Shown in pieces: positions 53,437 through 64,000 of a stretch of 64,000 nucleotides of DNA. The notes under the pieces are model-generated. The model ran no database searches. It saw nothing but the letters and a program-made list of their open reading frames with translations, and was not told where the DNA came from. The translations under genes and the position numbers were made by a program. The stretch covers positions 92,933,916-92,997,915 of the forward strand of contig CAMTDV010000030.1 in the NCBI GenBank assembly GCA_947069175.1. The letters are read 5' to 3'. Each line of letters opens with the position of its first letter. Positions within the stretch are counted from its first letter, which is position 1. The stretch comes from Scalesia atractyloides. Taxonomy: Eukaryota; Streptophyta; Magnoliopsida; Asterales; Asteraceae.

Positions 53437-54390
53437 TAGTTTATATTATTCGATTCAAATACAAATTTCATATCTCAAAATTGTTCAACAAGCAGGGGGG
53501 TCAGGGGCCATTGACCTGAAGCCCAGGGTAGGCCCCGCTCAACTTAACTTAATGGGTTATTAATATTATTGGTATGCAATTCTCTTCTAAAAATAGGTCC
53601 ATAATTAATAGGCCTCTTTGTTATTTTTTTCATAGTCCTCCAAGTCACCAACCTTGTCATACAAGCCCAACTAAAAAGCCCCAATCGGCCCAAAGTATAA
53701 CCAACTAACGAATTCCACATTGCCTTCTGCAAAAGTCGCCACTCAAAATCTAATGTTAATTTAACATGTACATCTAATTGCACCCAAAATCAAAATTATA
53801 GTTTCGCTTAACTCGCAGCATGTTCCGTTCGATTGTTCAAATCGATATATTGGAATGTCAATTAATGCCATCAACTTAGTGGTTTGATATTGCTTTATGT
53901 TTTTATTAATGCCATCAACTTAGTGGGTGACACATTTTAATTCATGCTTTTTATTTGGTTAATGGGGTTTTTACAAATATCGGGTTGACTTGTGACTGCT
54001 CCTGCTCTGACAACATTTTGATTGTAGTCTATTTTAATAATTCATTTTTTATTCAAGTATCAAAATCAGATATTGATTATTGGCTTTTTTATTAATTCCA
54101 CAAGTAACATTTTGGTTGAATTTTATTTGTATACAAAGTGTTATGAAAAAGTTGGCGCTAACTTAACCCAAAGCTCCAACATTTTGTTTGAATTCTTTAG
54201 TGTGCCAGGTGGTGCTGTATTTGTGATATTGATTACCTTTTTGCTATATTTATGTTCATGAAATGGTATGACATATGGAATTATGGATGCAAGTTTGTGG
54301 CCGCTAAACCATAAATATAGTAATTCTTGGGTGTGAAGTCCTTGGCCATACGTTATTGTATGAATCTTCAGGTTATCTGTACAAAGCAAT
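53437..54390. other. Non-coding region
   Basis: Possibly the degraded internal 3' part of the gypsy element whose polypurine tract follows. TTAATGCCATCAACTTAGTGG is doubled near 53865-53925. No pol motif could be read. Confidence 0.35.
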
Positions 54391-54424
54391 TTTGAGGACG
54401 AAATTTTTTTTAGAGGGGAAAAAT
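54391..54424 (+). other. Gypsy polypurine tract region
   Basis: TTTGAGGACGAAATTTTTTT then TAGAGGGGAAAAAT corresponds to the GGGACGAAAT-polypurine blocks of elements A and B and directly precedes TGTAACATTC. Confidence 0.75.
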
Positions 54425-56633
54425 TGTAACATTCAAAATTTATTTATTTTTATAATGATAATTATTATTGTTGAAGGTTTGACAATTTAATAAATAGTTA
54501 GACCAATTAAGATGTAAACTTTGTCATAAACTAAATGAGTATATATGTATATATATGTAAAAGATTTTGTCTATTATCCAATGTATAACTCTTTCAACGA
54601 TTATTTTCTTTGGTTATATATTAGATTGTTTTAAAAATAGACGTAAATCATTGGCTTTAAAATAATAAAATTCATATGTGAAAAGTTAATTTGTTTGTAA
54701 ACTCAAAATTTAGATCTTCAGCTATGGCAATAATAAATCACCACATCCACCGTCCATTCCTTTTGAATAAAAAAAGATCCATTAGTTTATTCCGTTTCAT
54801 ACTTGTCTCCTTCAAACGAACTTGACGAAAATTGGGGAGATACTTGTTCCAGTCGATCTTCAATTTAGTTTTAAGCCTTGGCACCGCATTCGAACTCATC
54901 ACATCGGTTTCTGCTTGGCTTTATGTTCAATGCCACCTTGTCGCCGCCACACACCATTGTAGCGCTACCGTCTGCCGCTATAGATCAGGATCACCTCCGT
55001 CGTTCGCCACTCGCATTCCATGAGCTGCACCGTTTAGGCCAGCTCACCGCCGCCATCAGTTCTATCACACGAGTGACGAGTCCTCTGATCCACGAACAGG
55101 TATCTAGATCACCATTTTTTTTCAACCAGACTAAATTTATATCTGGTTAACTCGTCAAGGTGATATACGCAGCCACTGTACGCAAACGCTAATCCTGCTT
55201 ACTGTTCACCTTGATTTGTTTGTTGGATCATCTGGTTGTCCCGCGTCATTGAATTCAGATCGACTCGGTTGGATGTTAAGGTTGCATGACGAATCGTTTA
55301 CTTTGCTAAACTAAGGTACGGATTCCTATTCTTGTCATCATAGTATTTTATTTAGTCCGTTACTTTGTAGTACGGATATTTACGTGTTTCAGTTCCTATT
55401 GTTATATGATTAGTATTTATTGTAGCATGCAAAGATCTTACCTTTTGTGCTCGTTATTGCATGTTCCCTTTAGACTTATGTCAAGATATTTTTATTTTGA
55501 TACGCTTTGTACTCTGTCACCCGAGCAATTATATGTTTAGACTTGTCGTTGGGGCGTCAACGACATGGCACTCATCGTGACGGTGCGTAACTAAAGTTCA
55601 CGGCGTCTCTAGCTTGTGCTTGTGTAGCACCTGGCCCCTAGAGGCGAATAGATCGATCTTAGCTCTGACTCCTGACTCCTGTTGAGATGGAATAATGTGT
55701 GTGCGCCTACACGCACCATCTCGCCGCATGGACTATGGCCATGCATGCCTCTGTTTGGCTCGTGGGTGCTTCTATATTACGTGACTTATTTATTGTTATG
55801 TGTGGTTACGTATGTCTTGTATCTGATATGCTCTGAGTTTTAGATTATATGCATCTGATTATGTTCAGTATCTGTTATCTGTTCAGTATACGTTTTGGGA
55901 TTCAAGTTACATAAGTATCTGTTTCAGTGCCATAATTTCAGTCTCTGTTTTCAACATTTGTCCGGTGTCCGCCTCAGTATTTGTTTTGGAACTGTTCTGT
56001 TTCCAGTATCGGTTTACATTTTTTTTTTCAAGTATCAGATTATCACGTTTTAAAACTCAGGTTATCTAAATTATTTTATTAATTAAAAATATATTTCCAA
56101 ATTAGAAATATAGTTGTTTTGACTAAATATTGATATATAACGAAATTCGAGTTATTATTTGATTTTGATTTACATCTCAATGTTTATTTATAATATTAGT
56201 AATTTCGACAATTCTCATGTTTTAAAGAAAGTGGGATTCTTAAACAATATTATATTATAAGTAAAACTATCTGGGAGAAGGAAAATTGGTTTACTTTCAA
56301 GTGTGGGTTCAATGTCAGCTTCAGTTCGATTTCCGTTATGTGGGGTTTCGTTCTCATATGTTCGTCTTTTTAAATGTACTATTGATTTCTCCGTTACTGA
56401 GCAACTTTTTGGCTCAGCCATATTTTTTTTTCTTTTTGTGTTTGTCTTATTTGTTTGACAGGTAATTTGGGAAAGGCGAGGAATAAGTGAAGAGTGTCGT
56501 GAAGATAAAGATTTATTTTATTTCGGTAATAAAAGTGTAATTATGATCTTTTGTTTTCAACGTTATGGATTTGGTTTTAGTTTTGATATCTGTATGAGTG
56601 ACACATCAGCCCATTTCAAGTTGGGGTGTTAGA
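54425..56633 (+). repeat. Degraded gypsy 3' LTR
   Basis: It starts TGTAACATTC after a polypurine tract and ends near GTTGGGGTGTTAGA, where intact relatives read GTGTTACA. Length about 2.2 kb. It has no coding content, and no matching 5' LTR or readable pol was found to the left. Confidence 0.6.
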
Positions 56634-56919
56634 ATGAAGATTTGGGAAATGATGGGACTATTGTATTATCTTATTCCTGCATTTTTTATACTTAATTTTG
56701 TCTAGTAGTTTTGGTTGACCTTTTGGAATCTGGTGAACAACTTTGTTTTCTTTTACATCTTTGATGAAGACCATCCAACATCAAATGGAGATACCACTCA
56801 GGAAGGTGATACTTTGTTAGATATTTTTACTTGTAGGTTTGATTCTAAAACAACAGTTAACATCTATTTTTATATTTTATTGAAGAAATGAATAATAAGG
56901 CATTCTAGTCTCTTGCGTT

Positions 56920-57312
56920 TTTAATCGTGTTTTACAAAAGAATAAAAAAACACATTTTTTTGTTTATTGCGTTTACAAAAGAATGAAAAAACAAATTTTT
57001 TGTGTGTTTTTTATCTATTGCGTTTTAGAAAAACATATTCTTTGTGTTTTTTGTCCATTGCGTTTTAGAAAAAAAAATTATTTTGTGTTTTTAGTCTATT
57101 GCGTTTTAGAATAAACACTTTCTTTTGTACTTTTAGTAGTTGTGTTTTAAAATAAACACTTTTTTGTGTTTTTAGTACATTCCATTTTAGAAAAAAGACA
57201 TTTCTTTTTGTTTTTATGCCATTACGTTTTGAAAAAAAGACATTTTTTTTGTTTTTTCTCCATTTCGTTTTAAAAAAAATAATCATTTTTTTGTGTTTTT
57301 GTCAATTGCGTT
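56920..57312 (+). repeat. Tandem array, units of about 43 bases
   Basis: Roughly nine diverged units of (C)ATTGCGTTTTAGAAAAA, an ACATTT-type core and TTTGTGTTTTTAGTC. A repetitive minus-strand frame over it is a by-product. Confidence 0.85.
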
Positions 57313-57662
57313 ATACGCATCTAGCAATAATGTGCTCGTTTTAAAAATAAAAAACGTTCGTTTTATAGGGCAATTCTAATAAAAATGATGTCTTATGAAA
57401 AAGTTACGAACGTTTTCAAAACTAGGGGAATTAGAGAAGAGAGAAACTATTGAATTGGATTGACTAGAATACATTTAAATAATCCAGACACCTCTTTTTT
57501 TTGTTCAATCTCACAAATTTAATTTTAGCCCTTGATTACTTAATAGATGGTCAAAATTACCTCCAAAACTTCATACCCAAATAAACTTCCTATTATAATC
57601 TTAGCCCGTGACGTAGGTTCCGCAACGGAACCGAATCACGTAAAATTCTCGTGTTCGTGTAC

Positions 57663-58331
57663 TGTTAGGGAGTGATTTTTTATAGGCATGGATCCCTTAT
57701 CCTGAGATTAGTCTGGATATATTATCCTTAGCGGGTGGTTCAGAGAGTCTAAGGATTGAGGATCCTTACTATTAGCTATAATTTTCTAACAATTGTTCCC
57801 AATGTTTTTTAGCTTGTGATTGCAGGAACGATACGAGTCAAGACTAATTCCAAGCGGGAATCTCACGGAATATGCCATTATTCAGCACGTGCATTGGCTA
57901 GTGACCGTTGGTGGAGAACGTGGATGCATGGCTGAAATTTCGGATAGTTAGTTCATTGAGATTAGCTAGATATTTAGTGGGATATTGTGCTTGATAGAGG
58001 ATGCGGACACTTATTCGAAACGCTACAACACTTCTGACACTCTCTCTCGAAAACACACACATACACGCTAGCTTACATTGTACCAAGCTCAATATCATCC
58101 AAAGTTGTAATCTTTTGTGTTCAATATAACCGGTGATCGGTAGTTTCCATCACCCGAGGTTTTTATGCCGGCGATCTACTAGTGATCAAGGGCTTTTCCT
58201 CGTATAAATCCTTGTGTTAATCTTAGTTTATCTTTCTAATTTCGTTTATACATTCATTTAACACATCAAGCACTCAACCTCACAATCAAAGTTTGGTTAC
58301 ATTATCCTTAATCAGATTTTTGACCAAAACA
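57663..58331 (+). repeat. Putative 5' LTR of element D
   Basis: It starts TGTTAGGGAG and ends GACCAAAACA, 3 bases before the primer-binding site. The right boundary is firm. The left is judged by TG and position, because no partner LTR is in the window. Confidence 0.6.
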
Positions 58332-58334
58332 GTT

Positions 58335-58347
58335 TGGCGCCCACCGT
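58335..58347 (+). other. Primer-binding site of element D
   Basis: TGGCGCCCACCGT is the form used by Tat/Ogre-type gypsy elements. Confidence 0.8.
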
Positions 58348-58407
58348 GAGGCAATCGGTGCTTCAGTTCTAAAAACTCATTCATTTCTATTCATTTCCAT
58401 CAATCAC

Positions 58408-60356
58408 ATGGCTTCTCAAGGAAAATCTAGTTCAAGTGCCATACCGGCAGTTACCACATCTCAGCCTAGTGCATCATTGCCACCCATTCCTCCTGCATAC
58501 CAGAAGAGTGCTGAGAATCTCCAGAAGAAAACTACACCTGTTTATACAGGATCGAAAACCTCTGTTGTTTCCTCATCTACTCCCACTAACAGTGATCTCT
58601 CTACTTTGATTTTGCAGATGAAAGGATACATGGAACAACAGGACAAAACCAACCAGAGGATCCTCGGGGAGATTGATGAAATGAAGAAGCAGCAGAGATC
58701 AGTGGAGGATCACTCTCCACTGATGCCCAGGTCATTGGATTTTGCTTCTCCAGCATCGACGATCCAGTATTCTCAAGGATCCGGTGTCCAAATGCAAGGG
58801 TCCTCCAACTATCATCAAGGATCATTGGCGATGACACATGCTCAAGGATCATCTATCCTTCAGCGAGGATCACTAGGAATCACGGAACCTCAAGGATTCT
58901 TCCATGAATCTGCAGGATCGCAAGGGACGTACCAATCCAGAGGATTCTATGCACCATATCAAGGATCCTCATCTCAAGTTCAAGGATCCAACTTGTTTCA
59001 GGATCAAGGATCCTTAGGAAGCCAACCGTCTAGGAACTCTGAAGTTCATATAGGAGACTTCATTCCTATGCAACTATTGCTTCATCTGGTCCAACTGTTG
59101 CACCTGAAGTGTCTACTTTTGGATACACTTCTGCGATACCGGTTCCAAACCAATCAGGAGGTAACCATGTCAATACATCTTTTGGTACTAATTACGGTTC
59201 CATGCAGGATATAGGTATCAATCAGGCTATGGCACGGGAACTTCAGAAGCTTAAGGATATGATATCCAGTGTCCCACAAGTGGTTAAGCCCATTCCTGAG
59301 ATCCCAGATGGAAGTCACAAGGTGTCTCGTTTTGCACCTCCTATATGCAATGCTGAGATACCAAAACGCTTTCAAACCCCCAACATGAAGCTGTATGATG
59401 GTACGACTGATCCAGGGGAGCATGTGGCACAGTACCGGGAAAGAATGGAATCAACCCCATTCCAGAAAGGTTAAAAGAAGCCTGTCTTTGTAAGGGCTTC
59501 GGATCCACACTCACCGGATCGGCACTGAAATGGCTGCTAAGTATTCATCCTTACTCAATTACTTCATTTTCTCATTTAGTTAATTTGTTTAATAATCAGT
59601 TTTCATGTAGTAGAACCTTTGAACGATTAACTAGTGATTTATATAGGGTAACACAGGGTCGTGATGAATCCTTAAGGGATTATATCACTAGGTTTAGTAA
59701 AAAATCCTTAGATATCCCCAATCTGGATATTGCCACTGTTGTGGAAGCATTTAAAATAGGATTACTTGGAGATTCAAAATTCTATGATGATCTTGTTTTG
59801 ACGCCTTGCAGGAATTTAGATGAAGTAAGGAACAGGGCATTGAGGTTCATTCGGTTAGAGGATTATAAGAGGATCCAAGAGAGACTGTCAGGATCCTCAA
59901 GACAGGAAAAACAAGGATCATTCTTTAAGAACAATCGATCCAAGTCATACTCTAAGAATGACAATCACAATGTGCATGCGGTCGAAGAGGAGAAAGATGA
60001 TGAGGATTATCCTCCAATTCCTGAATATTGTTTTTCTGCTGATAATAATGAACTAATCCTTGTTAAGCAGAATTTAGGTGGCCAAGGAAAACTGACAAGC
60101 CTAGAGCTACTAAGGATAAATCTAAGTGGTGTGCTTATCATGAGGATTTCGGTCATCTCACCGACAGATGTATAGCGTTGAGGAAAGAAATAGGCTATCT
60201 TTTGAGAAAGGATACCTGAAGGAGTTGCTCGGAAGGAAAAAATCAAGGATCCAGGATCCTGAAAAGGCTCCTCCTCCACCAGCTGATGCTCAAATTATAA
60301 ACTTCATCTCCGGGGGTTCTGATATATGTGGAACCTCATTTTCGGCAGCAAAATGA
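58408..60356 (+). pseudogene. gag: gag of element D
   Basis: ATG 58408 opens MASQGKSSSSAIPAV. Residues about 120-210 are a low-complexity segment built on QGS repeats. Frame changes near 59090 and 59455. The capsid part follows in pieces (APPICNAEIPKRFQTPN, YDGTTDPGEHVAQYRERM, then LTGSALKWLLS, RLTSDLYRVTQGRDESLRDY, VEAFKIGLLGDSKFYDDL). A final frame carries a Tat-type zinc finger (CAYHEDFGHLTDRC) and ends near 60356. The QGS repeats are mostly encoded as CAAGGATC(C/A), which feeds the GGATCC excess noted for this element. Confidence 0.85.
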
Positions 60357-60872
60357 CACGCCAAGGAAACGAAAATAGAGAGTGGGGATAGACCCATTCG
60401 AACCTCCACTCTGACTCAGCAGAAAATTATATCCTTCGATGAGGACGACCGTGTAGACATACAGGATGCTCATCACGATGGTTTAGTCATTACATTATTG
60501 TAATAATAATACCACCTAGGGATTAGCAAATGGTATCGGGTACCGTTACTAAACCGGTACCGATATCGCATTTACCAAACCGGGTAGTTTTTTTTACCGA
60601 TTCGGTACCGCCTTTTGACATTTTCTGTACCGATACAGTACCGGTTTTTACCCTCAAATACCGGTACGTCACGTCTTATATTAAACTTAAGTAAATTATT
60701 AACACGTAGATAAAAAGACCCGTTTCATGGCAGGTAAAAGAATAAAAAAGACATTAGGATAGCAAATTACAATAATACCTTTTTACTATTCAGAAGCTTT
60801 GTGAATTAATAGATAGAGAAAAAAGAAAAAAAAGACATTAGGATAGCAAATTACAATAATACCTTTTTACTG
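60357..60872. other. Pre-protease region of element D with an inserted repeat
   Basis: Coding-like sequence (ISFDEDDRVDIQDAHHDG) is interrupted at about 60500 by sequence full of GGTACC/ACCGGT words and an 80-base tandem duplication (AGACATTAGGATAGCAAATT at about 60749 and again at about 60830). The protease motif resumes at 60873, so this looks like a small transposon or fragment of about 370 bases. It resembles the ACCGGTA-rich blocks of the Helitron-like copies. Confidence 0.55.
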
Positions 60873-61327
60873 ATGGAGGGAGCTCAGTGAACATAATACA
60901 GTTGGATGTCCTCAAGAGAATGAACATTCCTGAATCCAAAATCATTCCAAGATCATCAGTGCTTATGGGATTCAGTGGAGAAATCAAGAATGCACTAGGG
61001 GACATCAAACTCCCAATTTATATAGAGGGATTGAATTCTATCCAGAAATTCTGTGTAATAGATTCCTTATCTTGCTGTAATGTTATCCTTGGCAGGCCAT
61101 GGATACATGATATGAAGGCAGTTCCCTCAACGTATCACCAGTGTGTCAAGCTACCAACTCCTTGGGGAGTAGTAAAGATAGAGAGTGATCAGCAAGAAGC
61201 AAAGAATTGTTACACTTCCTCAATGAAACCAGCATCAAAGCCCAGGGAAGCATAGCAATTAAAGTATCCTCCAAGAGACGTCATAAAGGCTAGAGAACAG
61301 GACGTCAAGGATATTCTGTTAGATCCC
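60873..61327 (+). pseudogene. pol: Protease region of element D
   Basis: DGGSSVNIIQLDVLKRM begins at about 60873 with the active-site Asp kept (D-G-G form as in the Tat clade). It continues GFSGEIKNALGDIKLPIYIE and CNVILGRPWIHDMKAVPSTY, the usual retropepsin C-terminus. TAG at 61253-61255 ends the frame before RT, and a frame change reaches the RT frame by 61328. Confidence 0.8.
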
Positions 61328-62779
61328 GTGGATCTTGAATCCAAAGTTTATATAGGATCCGGGATCCTGGATAATATTGAACAGGATTTAATATCCTTCC
61401 TGAAGAGAAGGAAATCTACCTTTGCTTGGAAACATGAAGACATGACAGGTATATCTAAGGATGTTATTACTCATAAACTTGGTATTGACAAATCTTTCAG
61501 GCCAATACACCAAAAGAGGAAAAAGTTTGCACCTGAAAGAAATGCCATTATCCAAGAGGAGGTAGATAAGTTACTAAGGGCAGGTATGATTAGAGAAGTC
61601 AAGTATCCAAGATGGTTAGCCAATGTGGTTGTTGTTCAAAAGAAAAATGGAAAGTGGAGGGTATGTGTCGATTTTACTGACTTGAACAAGGCATGTCCCA
61701 AGGATCCTTTACCTTTACCCCACATTGGCTCCATGGTGGATGCTACGGCGGGTCATGAGTTGTTAACTTTTATGGATGCTTCATCTGGATTTCAGCAAAT
61801 TCAGATGGAACCATCTGATCAAGAGGATACAGCGTTCATGACACCCACCGGCATATATTGCTATATTGCTATGCCCTTTGGTTTAAGAAATGCAGGTGCC
61901 ACATACCAAAGGCTGGTGAATATGATGTTCAAACAACAACTTGGACACACGATGGAGGTATACATAGATGATATGGTGGTCAAGTCTAAAAGAGCTGAGG
62001 ATCACCTTAAGGATCTTGAAGAAGCATTCAATATCCTTGACCAATACAATATGAAATTGAATCCTTCCAAATGCCATTTTGGAGTCAAAGCTGGAAAGTT
62101 CTTAGGATACATGGTGACCAAGAGAGGGATCGAAGCAAGTCCGGAGCAGATAAAGGCTATAATCAACATCAAGTCTCCTGCCAACGCTAAGGATGTGCAA
62201 AGATTGACAGGAAGAATCACTGCCCTGAACAGATTCATTTCAAAATCCTTAGAAAGATGCAAGGATTTCTATGATATTCTGAGGAAGAATAAGAAGTTCG
62301 AGTGGACGGAGAAGCATGAAGCTGCTCTACAGGCTCTCAAGGATCACCTATCCTCAGCACCGGCTTAAATGAAACCTGAAAATGGGGAACCATTATCCTT
62401 ATACCTAGCTGTTTCAGGTAAAGCAGTAAGTGTGGTCCTTGTTAAGGATCATGAAGGCCAACAACACCCGGTATACTATGTAAGTAAAAGTTTACTTGAT
62501 GCTGAGGCCTGGTATTCTCATTTAGAAAAACTTATTCTTGCTTCAATTATGGCTTCAAGCAAACCAAGACATTATTTTGAAACTCATACTATTGTCGTTA
62601 AAACTAACTTTCCTATTAAGAATGTTCTCAGGAAACCAGAGATGTCAGGGAGAATGGCAAAATGGGTTGTTAAACTTAGTGCATATGACATTAAGTATGA
62701 GCCTAGAACTGCTATTAAATCCCAAGTTTTGGCTGACTTTGTGGCTGATTTCAGTAGTAATCTACCAAAGAGAAGCTGA
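61328..62779 (+). pseudogene. pol: RT and RNase H of element D
   Basis: RT: FRPIHQKRKKFAPER, LLRAGMIREVKYPRWLANVV, WRVCVDFTDLNKACPKD, FMDASSGFQQIQM, AMPFGLRNAGATYQRLVN and the catalytic YIDD box (VYIDDMVVKSK). The connection (GKFLGYMVTKRGIEASPEQI, LTGRITALNRFISKS) follows. TAA at 62366-62368 breaks the frame, which continues unshifted into RNase H (LYLAVSGKAVSVVLVKD, PVYYVSKSLLDAEAWYSHLE, LADFVADFS) to TGA 62777-62779. Confidence 0.9.
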
Positions 62780-64000
62780 ATTGGAGGTACAACACTTGAG
62801 GAGACCAAGGATCCTTGGACACTCTTCACAGATGGAGCCTCAAATGTCAAAGGAACTAGACTAGGCCTACTACTAAAATCGCCACAGGGGGACATTATAC
62901 CCCAATCAATAGCATGTGAATTTCAAACCACTAATAACGAGGCAGAGTATGAGGCCTTAATAGCAAATTTGCAATTAGCTAAGTATATGAGGATCAGGTA
63001 TCTTCAAGTGTTTGTGGATTCTTTATTAATTACTAATCACTATAATGGTTCTTATGCTGTTAAAGGTGAGAAACTAATCAAATATTTGGAGATAGTCAAG
63101 AAATTGGCAGATTCTTTTTCTTTTTTCAGCCTTACACAGGTACCTAGAGAAGAAAATGCAGAAGCAGATGCCTTGGCCAATGTAGGATCCTCAATAAAGA
63201 TACCAGAAGATGTAAAGATACCTATTATACATGTCCTAATTCCTGCAATTGAGGAAGATGAAATAATGGAGATAGTGGGTAATACTTCAATTCTATCCAG
63301 TGATGATCCGGAGTCGAATTCAGGATCCTGGATCCTTCCAATAATGAAGTATATTCAGAATGGGGAAATTCCGATTGGCGAGAATCTTAAAGCCTTTAAT
63401 ATAAAGGTATCCCAATTCACTATAATTAATAACATGTTATATCAGAGATCTCTTGCAGGACCCTATCTACGATGCAATGAGGATCCTGAGATCCAAGAAG
63501 TCTTAAAGGATTTTCATGAAGGAGACTGTGGAAACCACACTGGGGGCAGAGCACTATTTTCAAGGATCCTCAGGACAGGATACTATTGGCCTACAATGAA
63601 GAAAGATGTTGTGGAGTATGCGAGGAAATGTGACGCTTGCCAAAGGCATAGTAACATTCTCCATCAACCGGCAGAACCTCTGCATCCTATATCCTCCTAT
63701 TGGCCATTTATGAGGTGGGGAATGGATATAGTAGGCAAGCTTCCCAAGGCACCAGGAGGAAAAGTGTCCATGCTAGCTATGACAGACTATTTCTCTAAAT
63801 GGATAGAAGCTGAAGCCTTTGCCCAAGTCAGGGAAAAGGAAGTTATATCCTTTATTAAAAGAAATATCATTACTAGATTTGGAATTCCTTCTAAAATTGT
63901 TTGTGATAACGGATCCCAGTTTATTGGGGGTCATACTACTAACTTTTGTGACAGCTGGGGGATTAGGATGATTACATCAACACCAGTCCACCCACAAGCT
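62780..64000 (+). CDS. pol: Second RNase H and integrase of element D (open to window end)
   Basis: The same frame as RT is open for 407 codons without a stop and leaves the window. First, the archaeal-type RNase H of the Tat clade: DPWTLFTDGASN, TTNNEAEYEALIANLQLA, YLQVFVDSLLI, REENAEADALANV. Then the integrase zinc domain (HEGDCGNHTGGRALFSRIL, CDACQRH) and core (WGMDIVGKLPKAPGG, TDYFSKWIEAEAF, TRFGIPSKIVCDNGSQF). Catalytic Asp residues of the core are visible. The Glu would lie to the right of the window. It is part of a polyprotein whose upstream stops make independent expression unlikely. Confidence 0.9.
   Translation, partial: MGGTTLEETKDPWTLFTDGASNVKGTRLGLLLKSPQGDIIPQSIACEFQTTNNEAEYEALIANLQLAKYMRIRYLQVFVDSLLITNHYNGSYAVKGEKLIKYLEIVKKLADSFSFFSLTQVPREENAEADALANVGSSIKIPEDVKIPIIHVLIPAIEEDEIMEIVGNTSILSSDDPESNSGSWILPIMKYIQNGEIPIGENLKAFNIKVSQFTIINNMLYQRSLAGPYLRCNEDPEIQEVLKDFHEGDCGNHTGGRALFSRILRTGYYWPTMKKDVVEYARKCDACQRHSNILHQPAEPLHPISSYWPFMRWGMDIVGKLPKAPGGKVSMLAMTDYFSKWIEAEAFAQVREKEVISFIKRNIITRFGIPSKIVCDNGSQFIGGHTTNFCDSWGIRMITSTPVHPQA

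Larger units (their letters stand above)
57663..64000 (+). mobile_element. Tat/Ogre-like Ty3/gypsy element D (runs off the window)
   Basis: Putative 5' LTR 57663-58331, GGCGCC-type primer-binding site, gag, protease, RT, RNase H, a second (archaeal-type) RNase H and integrase in one direction. The dual RNase H and the primer-binding site are hallmarks of the Tat clade. The 3' half and 3' LTR are outside. Damage is limited to a few stops, two gag frameshifts and one insertion before the protease. Confidence 0.88.

Overview
This is a plant nuclear window dominated by transposable elements. The signs are plant-type LTR primer-binding sites, plant LINE and PIF/Harbinger coding sequence, plant TIR and receptor-like-kinase domains, spliceosomal introns and high A+T. 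From memory, the kinase subfamily and the ARID-bearing retroelement resemble those of Asteraceae (lettuce/sunflower/Artemisia type). That placement is inference; no search was run.

Layout. 1-7999: a Ty3/gypsy element (A) with a gag gene but no pol, its 5' LTR cut by the window edge. It lies in the leader of a second, Tekay-like chromovirus (B, 8000-18652) whose pol is decayed. The reverse transcriptase of B is split by a solo LTR (10880-13264, reverse orientation) related to the LTRs of A. LTRs of A, of B and the solo LTR carry tRNA-like modules with Pol III A and B boxes: four per LTR in A and the solo LTR, at least one in B. 18653-24940: A+T-rich DNA with old repeats and Helitron-like ends. 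24941-29210: inverted-repeat elements, a dead PIF/Harbinger transposase and a small retroposon. 29211-38136: no host gene; SINE, MITE, long-TIR element and local duplications. 38137-41990: decayed LINE on the minus strand.

43668-49476 (minus strand) is the only host-derived locus. Reconstructed from splice sites and reading phase, it reads TIR - TIR - protein kinase - TIR. The short linkers between domains resemble the segment that precedes NB-ARC in TIR-NB-LRR receptors, but no NB-ARC or LRR is present. It carries several frameshifts and one stop. Its second exon is split by a 2.1-kb LTR element (46711-48837) that itself encodes a CCHC zinc knuckle, a copia-type pre-integrase remnant and an ARID DNA-binding domain, with no reverse transcriptase.

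50113-52197: a second, 5'-truncated LINE. 52714-53436: an inverted-repeat element with an ATGT microsatellite. 54425-56633: a decayed gypsy LTR with its polypurine tract. 56920-57312: a tandem array. 57663-64000: a Tat/Ogre-like gypsy element (D) with gag, protease, RT, two RNase H domains and integrase, running off the window and strikingly rich in GGATCC.

No gene in the window looks intact and functional by itself. The most informative items are the TIR-kinase fusion, the ARID-carrying LTR element, and the tRNA-like clusters inside the LTRs.
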